From Mantamonas sphyraenae (taxonomy: Eukaryota > CRuMs > Mantamonadidae), in assembly GCA_026936335.1 (NCBI GenBank), contig JAPMXV010000025.1, positions 1 through 64,000 of the forward strand: a stretch of DNA of 64,000 bases, in the 5' to 3' direction. Made by a program: the position numbers and the translations under genes. Below the pieces are notes generated by a model. The model worked only from the letters and a program-made list of their open reading frames with translations. It did no database searches and was not told the DNA's origin. Of this stretch, positions 59,401-64,000 are shown in pieces. Position 1 is the first letter of the stretch; each line of letters begins with the position of its first letter.

Positions 59401-62400
59401 CTGGCGCCGCCGTCAGCGACGCTGTCCACCCGCTGCTGTCGTACACCTCAATCATGGGTGCCCGGTACCACGATGCCATGGGTGTGGTGCCCACGTACAC
59501 ATGTGCCACGCCTGTTTCCGGCAGATTGGTCTGCACTGTGCAGTTCAGCCGGTTGCGGTTGTGCCGCGTACATGTGGCCGTGGCAACCGTCCCTGTGGCG
59601 TTGTACACCACACGGAGCGTCGCTGTGCTGGGATAGTCTCCAATGGCATCGCCTGTGATTACCAGTTGTTGGCCACCTGTCTTGGCCCACACTGCAGGGT
59701 GCACAGACGTGATGCCCACGTCACACTCGCCCATCGGCACACAGGTACGGTACCGCATGTTCTTGCACAACGACGTGGGACACATCGGTGACAGCACCTG
59801 TGCTCCGCCAGTGTCCTTCAGCGGCGTATCTGCTTGGGGCGAGCCGGACAAAAGATCCACGGCCGCGGTTGCTGCAACCGAGTACGAATTCAGCGTCACA
59901 GGCGTCTGGTCCACGTACGGGGTCACCTCCACGATGCGCTTCGCGTCCAGGTCGTCGTTCATGTTCAACAACAGACCCACCACCGTTTCGGATTCACTCA
60001 ACCACACGCGACGTGAGCTGGAGTACCAAAAGGCAAACGGGCCCATCAACGTGCTCGAGTAGCTGTACACAAAGGACGAACGCGAGCGACCGTACAGTGT
60101 CTTGACGTACACAAAGGGCCCAGTGCTGGGCTTTGCTCGGGTGCCGTTGCTGCGGCGCAACACGTGGACCGCGCCGTACGCAGATCCACCGTCCACCTCG
60201 CGCTGATTGTAGCAGCTCATGAACACTGTGTCCTCAATGACGGCCATTCCCCGTCCGCAGTAGGATGTGGCGATCGGATTGGGATTGTACACCACCTGCT
60301 GCGTGTATGCACCCTTCTCCATGTCAAAGTAGACCAGCAAGGCAGCACCCACCAGGTTGTTGCCGTTGTACGACGCACGCGAAATCCCAAACGCTGCCAC
60401 GTCGTGCGATACAGCCACCGAGTCACCCGGTCGCACATCCTTGTCGGCATACACAAACTCGGCCGGCAGTTCCAGCGTCATCATCTCCACAAACGGAGAC
60501 GTCATGCTTCCACGCGCAAACACAGACACCACACCGTCGCGTGTCAGCGTGCCCACATTGCCTGGGTACGGTCCGAAACGGTCGCCTCGTGTGCCATCCA
60601 GCATCAGGTACGGGCTGGCGGCAAGGAAAAGCGTGTACAGTGTCAAATCCTTGTTCGTGCGGTACACCATGTTGGTCATCTCGAATTCGCCTGTCTGCGG
60701 GTTGCGCTGGTACTGATGCATCATTGCGTTATACTGGTACGCAATAACCAGAGTGTCGTCGCCTGCAAACGTCATCACGTAGCCAAAGCGCATCTTTTCC
60801 GCGGCGACGCCGTCCTGAACCCACGGTTTGATCTCTGCGTGTGTGTTCCACGTCATGTTGCTGGCGGTATACTTGTACGTCCATGCGCGCCCGTACCGTC
60901 CGGGAGAGTTTGTCGACCACGGCGCACCCACCACCATCAAATCCGAATTGCCAGCCAGGTTTTCTCCAAAACGGGTTTCTTCCAGAGGGGTGCCCGGGTT
61001 GGTGATCACTTGACCATCCTTGAACAGAGTCAATGCGCCTGCCACCCCCTGCACTGTGTGGAATGTGCTGTTGTCCAGCGACACCTCCAATGCAGTGGGC
61101 AGCGTGGTAAGCATGTTGCGTGACACCACACACGACGCGTGTGTGCTGTTCAACACCTCCAGTGCACTCGTCACGGCGCCTCCGTTCCAGCGACACACTC
61201 CGGGCGATCCAGCGCCCGTTGCACTCAATCCCGTGCCCACAATGTCCACGGTTGTGAATCGCGACAGCGAAATGATGCGAGGTTGCATCGTCAACGTGCC
61301 CACCGTGCTTGGGTTCACGGCCACCAACGTTTGACCGGGCGTGGATTGTCCGTTGATCATGCTGACCGTAAACTGGCCCGCCTGCAGGGCTGGGAGCGTG
61401 CACAGCAGTTTGCTGCCACGCACATAGGTGCACTGCACCGTGTGTGGTCCTCCGGGACCCGTCAACCGGATGCTGTGGCGCTGAGTGTCATCGGAGAAGA
61501 AGTAGACGCCAAACACAGACAAGACCTGGCCTGCTGCGTTGTACGTCAGCGTGCGTGGTTCGATGTCACGCACACGTGTCTCGCATCGTCCGACCTTGCA
61601 GCTCCACGAGGGAGCGTCGAAGCACTCGCTCGCGGTGTCACACTTCAGACTCATCATGCGTGGGCGTCCATTGGCCACCTGCGGTGTCAACGAGTTGCCC
61701 CATCCCTGTGCGGCACCAAACCATCCGTTGTCACCCGAGATGCTCGTCACTTCGCCATCTTGGTCGCCCGAATTGACCACAGCCATCCGGTCCAGCTCCC
61801 GCCATGCGTCCACCTGTCTGTCGTCGCGCACATACATAAAGTATGCACCCGAGCTCTGTGGTCCGTATGTGTCTGAACCCACCATCACGTCGCCAAAGTC
61901 GTTGACGCTCGCACCGTTGCCGTAGTCCATGTCGAAGCCATCAAAGTGCGCGCGAAACTCCACCACCTGCGACCACAGGCCACTGCTGTTGCGTCGGAAC
62001 AGCCACACTGCACCCTGATCCACCTGTCGCGTGTCGGGATCCTGTGCAATTTCGTCGCCCACCACCAGCATCTGCGCGTGGGCGTTGTACACCATTTCGT
62101 ATCCAAACCTACCGCGCAACACATTGCCGGGCGCACGCAGGGGATGATCCAGCACCTGGTCCAGTCCATAGTTCAGTGCGCCTCCCGTGTTGCGTCCAAA
62201 CACAAACACCTTGCCCATCCCATCGTCATCGTACGCTGCCACAAACACTTGGTCCTCACTCATGCCCACACGCCAACCAAACCTACCCGCTGGCGATCCC
62301 AACGGGTTGTTCAGCACCTTGATGATGCCCCATGCGTTTGTGCTCGGTGTGTTGCGATGCATGATTGTCACAACGCCGTCGTTCTGCGTGCTCCGTTCCG

Positions 62401-63808
62401 GAAACGGTGTTCCGGCAATGATCTGCGACAGTTCCGCCGCATTCGGGTCGCCTGCAACCATCCAATCGCCAAAGCCAGCCAGGGAGTAGCACACCGTACC
62501 TGTGCCCGTGACAGGTGTCACCGTGCTGACAAAGTCGTACGAGCCGGTGGCGCCGCGAAGATAGGCCAGGCAGGCACCCACGTTTGAGTCCCAGTACCTG
62601 CCAGCACCTGCCATCATCCAATCACGCATCAAATACAGTCCCTCTTCGCCAAACTCGGTGTCTGGGCCCGGTGTGTAGGCAGGCACGGCGCCGGGGAGCA
62701 CCGTTTGCAAATGTTCAAAGCTGCCGTCCGCCTGACGTTCCCACAGGATGACTTCCCCTGTGACGTCGTCGGAGCCACGGGAGCCTGCTGCAAGTACGTT
62801 ATAGTCTGCATACAGATTTTGTCCAAGGACGTCGCTTGTGGTGGGCGGGCGCGTGAGGTTCATGGTCTGTTCGTACTGAATGTCCAGCGTGCGTGCAGGC
62901 ACGGTGGAGGATACGCCGTCGTTGTAGCTGACAGTGACAGCCACTGCACCCGCAGCGGTCTCGTCCAGCCGGTCAGCAGGGCCTGTGAAGCACACGCCCA
63001 TGGTGCTGTTGACCACACGCATCATGCCTGATGCATACACACTGTTGCTACCGTAGTTGCATCGCGGTGCTCGATGCAGTGCTGTGTCCCCTGTGGGGAA
63101 CCCTGTGCCCGTCACCGTCACCAGCGAGCCGCCCTGGATGTACGTCGCGGTCGTCAACATTCCCGTCGCACTGATGGGCGCATAGAAGTACACAGTCGCC
63201 ACATGGGTGCCATACGGCAATGCATGTGATCCCTCGGCTGGGATGAACACATCTGCATACCCTGCTGCTCCAGACGGCGACGCGGGCGCGGTACACGTGA
63301 TTATCTGCGCACTCACTCGCGTGCAAGTCACGTCCGTGTGGGCGTTGGTTTGTTGCGAGCGGAACCGCACAGTGGGTGTGGCCGCTGCAGGGAAGCGAGC
63401 ACCATACAGAGTCACTGTGGCCCCTCCTGCCTGGGGCACCGTGTCGGGACGCACCGCACGCGGTCTCCAGCTGCATTGTGTGCTGCACGACCACGTTTGT
63501 GTGTTGACACACTCATTGCTTGCACAGTTGGGACTCAGTTCTGTGTCGGGTTGGGGTGTGGGGGGCCAGGAAAGCAGTGTGTGTGAGCGCCGGAGGAATG
63601 TTTTTCTACGAATGGAAGGAAAAGATGTCCGCCCCCCGTTCATGAGCTGCCATACACACAAACTTACCAAACAGTCGTGTCACGTTGTTGTTATCTGCTG
63701 TTGTGCTCACGAGGATGCTCTGTGAGGTAAAGTGCACATGGTGAGGCGCTCCGGGCACCGATTCGCTGTGAACACGCGTCCAGGAAGTCGCGTTTGCACG
63801 TGCATAGA
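35485..63808 (-). CDS. Giant multi-domain surface receptor: IPT/FG-GAP modules, Ig-like repeats, ~9 TM, two RGS domains (>9,300 aa, 5' end outside)
   Basis: The last coding exon runs from 63540 down to the stop at 35485, ~28 kb with no intron. Upstream exon 63668-63808 joins in phase across a GTAAGT...ACACAG intron (63541-63667). It encodes one more propeller blade, so the gene continues beyond the window; an ATG at 63863 joins across a 42-bp intron but gives no signal peptide. In protein order: at least ten modules of Cys linker, two IPT/TIG and an FG-GAP propeller; more IPT and a filamin-like repeat; a discoidin-like domain; ~17 Ig-like repeats; a Cys-rich stalk; ~9 membrane helices; a coiled coil; two RGS-like domains. 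One-base frame changes are needed near 58530 (T run), 41640 (T run) and 38445 (AAA). The module grammar continues exactly across each, so I treat it as one gene. The ligand is unknown. An adhesion receptor acting on Galpha signalling is inference. Confidence 0.8.
35497..36270 (-). other. Tandem RGS-like domains at the C-terminus of the giant protein
   Basis: The domain nearest the end (about 35497-35815) fits the RGS fold from helix to helix: SRAMLLAYLKEHVEDEHANA in place of the FLKSEYSEENIDFW-type helix, ANEITIEFF in place of the AxxIYxEF helix, DLYDACLVELFESKYWPAF as the final helix pair. A second, more divergent copy (about 35905-36270) has RRELLAWLDTHVQNNES, VEEVVERFLDDDSDD and LLDPILISLFAESTFDEF. 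RGS domains speed GTP hydrolysis by Galpha subunits. The Asn that contacts the Galpha switch cannot be assigned with certainty by eye, so activity is open. Both lie on the cytosolic side if the last helix leads inward. Confidence 0.72.
36480..36640 (-). repeat. 51-bp tandem repeat coding a 17-residue basic-serine motif
   Basis: CCACTTCCCTGGCCCAGGCG recurs exactly 51 bp apart (36485 and 36536), with a third, diverged unit beside it. On the - strand it encodes repeats of the form LRPSRSNTRLGQGSGGS, four counting degenerate ones. It sits in the cytosolic tail between the coiled coil and the RGS domains. The RSNT/RPSRS pattern resembles a basophilic-kinase or 14-3-3 type site, which is only a guess. 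The period is a multiple of three, so copy number can change without breaking the frame. Confidence 0.85.
37100..38305 (-). other. Multi-pass membrane region of the giant protein (~9 helices)
   Basis: In protein order, hydrophobic helices are seen at DYTLVIVFFSTALLMLAFLV, IVLNYLQVLAFVGEF, YCLFPVVLVVTPALLYTIAY, SLYSVTILVSLFIVHPIV, LGVAGVIVFCFGVIFLGLYL, EIVIMTRKLFVVFVIVQW, AGLWMSMGAIVAHLY, TISLGTTAVTLLTGMLFF and ISVFLFILNLTVMIYFGL. A loop with YEHLWFKS and a conserved-looking FYWEIVIMTRK turn lie between. The region follows a Cys-rich stalk directly. Similar stalk + multi-TM ends occur in large surface proteins of other protists, and in outline in fungal TRP-like proteins. I cannot say whether it is a channel, a receptor core or only an anchor. 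Confidence 0.8.
38306..38790 (-). other. Cys-rich stalk (GCC2/GCC3- and EGF-like) before the membrane
   Basis: Spaced cysteines typical of GCC2/GCC3 and EGF/laminin-like repeats are visible: ICAPGFFAPGADSRQCELC, CEPGQYQALPGQGRCDVC, CVCKDNTFEKEGVCQKC, then AEGYEGPLCSVCSPGYGRFG and IRCIPC just before the first membrane helix. The frame break near 38445 (CAGAAACAC) falls inside this domain. Skipping one A lets the cysteine pattern continue (YRCQ to NTVACQGGGNNTC). Confidence 0.75.
38800..44900 (-). repeat. About 17 Ig-like (bacterial-Ig/filamin-type) repeats of ~120 residues
   Basis: A repeat of ~360 bp recurs with a hallmark start of the type V-x-PG-x-A-x-x-L, for example QIVPGPATELRRVG, VVPGTPVRLLLND, VLAGQPSKLLVIT, VTHGPAVRLLLTPG, VLPGPPAALEVLSLG. 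Each has a mid-repeat DAGGN/DASGN turn and a closing YTLxxSSAGL-type strand. I count about 17 starts. The repeats share pattern but little nucleotide identity, so the array is old. The frame break near 41640 (TTTCTTCC) lies inside one repeat, which continues in the next frame. The array probably forms a long, stiff stalk. Confidence 0.78.
44930..45540 (-). other. Discoidin/galactose-binding-like domain
   Basis: Between the IPT part and the Ig-like array lies a single non-repeated domain with conserved-looking cysteines and aromatic strands: YVNQFLLSWYLPCRNQAPYY, YVDMQTGTWRNAVKRV, NDVSLCLDF, FRVRFNNTLQ and GGWLFEVEVHGEF. The W-x-x-AV turn and the closing strand with FEVEVHG resemble F5/8 type C and related galactose-binding folds. 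The match is by eye and moderate. Confidence 0.45.
45600..47340 (-). other. IPT/TIG domains and one filamin-like repeat after the last propeller
   Basis: IPT/TIG signatures (GGTAITVAGTGFVNTGDQFA; GGTRLTLTGTSFVAGNG; GGTVVTVTGSNFFATSLLGC) appear in turn. They are interrupted at about 46100-46400 by a filamin-type repeat (LRVYAMDAHGNKR, YAATVSYTATGNTPVDVLV, YSVNVLPA). This is a bridge between the modular propeller part and the stalk. IPT domains are Ig-like folds found in plexins and in many protist surface proteins. Confidence 0.75.
47345..63540 (-). repeat. Ten tandem modules: Cys linker, two IPT/TIG, FG-GAP beta-propeller (550-650 aa each)
   Basis: A four-Cys linker of the type C-PxxxC-F-x8-C-xxC (for example CPNACFNAATFVCDNC, CRPSLCFDYDLWACVQC) recurs at about 63500, 61610, 59755, 57785, 55910, 54235, 52535, 50770, 49120 and 47380, a spacing of 1.65-1.97 kb. 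After each linker come one or two IPT/TIG domains (TGGTxxxxxG opening, CxxP close). Then come about seven FG-GAP blades of the form FG-x-V-A-x-x...L-x-VGAP...GAVYVY-x-R, as in integrin-alpha propellers. The modules are related at protein level with little long DNA identity. The frame break near 58530 lies in one FG-GAP blade (MRFG...LTVWNDELVMGG). Confidence 0.85.
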
Positions 63809-64000
63809 CTGTGGTGCGGGGTGTTGAGTGTCAGTTGGGTGCGATGGTACGTTTGCGGCCCATGTTTGCACACGATGGGTGCGGTGGTGCCGTTAACAAG
63901 CGTCGCTGTGGACGTGTTTGCAGGAAAGGAAGTTTCAAACTAACCCATGACGCGAGTGTTGCTCGACACAGAAATCTGTGACAAAACGGCCACGGTGTCC
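63541..64000 (-). other. 5' intron and upstream exon(s) of the giant gene at the window edge
   Basis: The intron 63541-63667 has GTAAGT and ACACAG ends. Exon 63668-63808 reads YARANATSWTRVHSESV...SILVSTTADNNN, an FG-GAP blade. Before it a GTACCA...CCACAG intron (63809-63850, 42 bp) is likely, because the frame meets a stop otherwise. Bases 63851-64000 hold short open stretches but no clear start with a signal peptide. The gene most likely continues past 64000. Confidence 0.55.

Noticed and set aside
1-64000. Mobile elements, CRISPR arrays, rRNA or tRNA genes
   Set aside because: No transposase or reverse-transcriptase motifs, no long terminal repeats, no spacer-repeat arrays, and no cloverleaf or rRNA core sequence were noticed. 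The repeats seen are telomeric, coding or duplicated gene tails.

Overview
The window is one end of a eukaryotic nuclear chromosome. It opens with (CCCTAA)n, the C-rich strand of a TTAGGG telomere. It runs inward through about 10 kb of duplicated subtelomeric genes, then into a dense block of conserved housekeeping genes and one giant surface-receptor gene. The DNA is GC-rich. Introns are few and short (about 37-127 bp, with two of 320-390 bp), of GT-AG type, often with a CTGAC/CTAAC-like branch site. Genes are separated by only about 20-140 bp. The gene set (SZT2, BLTP2/FMP27, API5, ribophorin I, IPT/FG-GAP surface proteins, RGS domains) fits a unicellular relative of animals and fungi, such as a unicellular holozoan or an apusomonad. 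The species cannot be named from the sequence.

Telomere-proximal region (1-9.6 kb). After the telomere repeats comes a two-exon gene for an unrecognised nuclear-looking protein built of four related ~180-residue repeats (ABAB). It is followed by a family of leucine-rich-repeat (LRR)/ankyrin proteins: an intact gene on + (4920-6707), an intact gene on - (6790-8119), a short gene on - (8764-9567) and a broken copy (4103-4890). All share a C-terminal module ending in an F-box-like helix (LPDEVM-RV-GW). Pieces of this neighbourhood have been duplicated at DNA level. A small coiled-coil gene lies at 8218-8724.

Conserved block (9.6-35.3 kb). On the - strand are OST1/ribophorin I (three exons) and an API5/AAC-11 homologue (two exons). 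A 78-bp gap separates API5 from a run of three + strand genes: a BLTP2-type bridge-like lipid-transfer protein (FMP27/SABRE/hobbit family), a calponin-homology + VPS9 protein (predicted Rab5-type GEF), and an SZT2 homologue (KICSTOR subunit, mTORC1 amino-acid signalling) of about 3.8 thousand residues.

Giant gene (35.5 kb to beyond the right edge, - strand). One reading path of about 28 kb encodes more than 9,300 residues. In protein order it carries at least ten modules of Cys linker - two IPT/TIG - FG-GAP beta-propeller, then extra IPT and filamin-like domains, a discoidin-like domain, about 17 Ig-like repeats, a Cys-rich stalk, about nine membrane helices, a cytoplasmic coiled coil with a 17-residue tandem repeat, and two RGS-like domains. 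It reads as a colossal adhesion-type receptor joined to a G-protein regulatory tail. It is the best candidate here for an undescribed system.

Cautions. Several long genes need one-base frame changes, usually in homopolymers or trinucleotide tracts. Some may be tiny introns and others sequencing errors or real lesions. All assignments come from reading translations by eye; no database search was run. The top strand is strongly C-rich and G-poor over roughly the first 25-29 kb whichever way the genes point.
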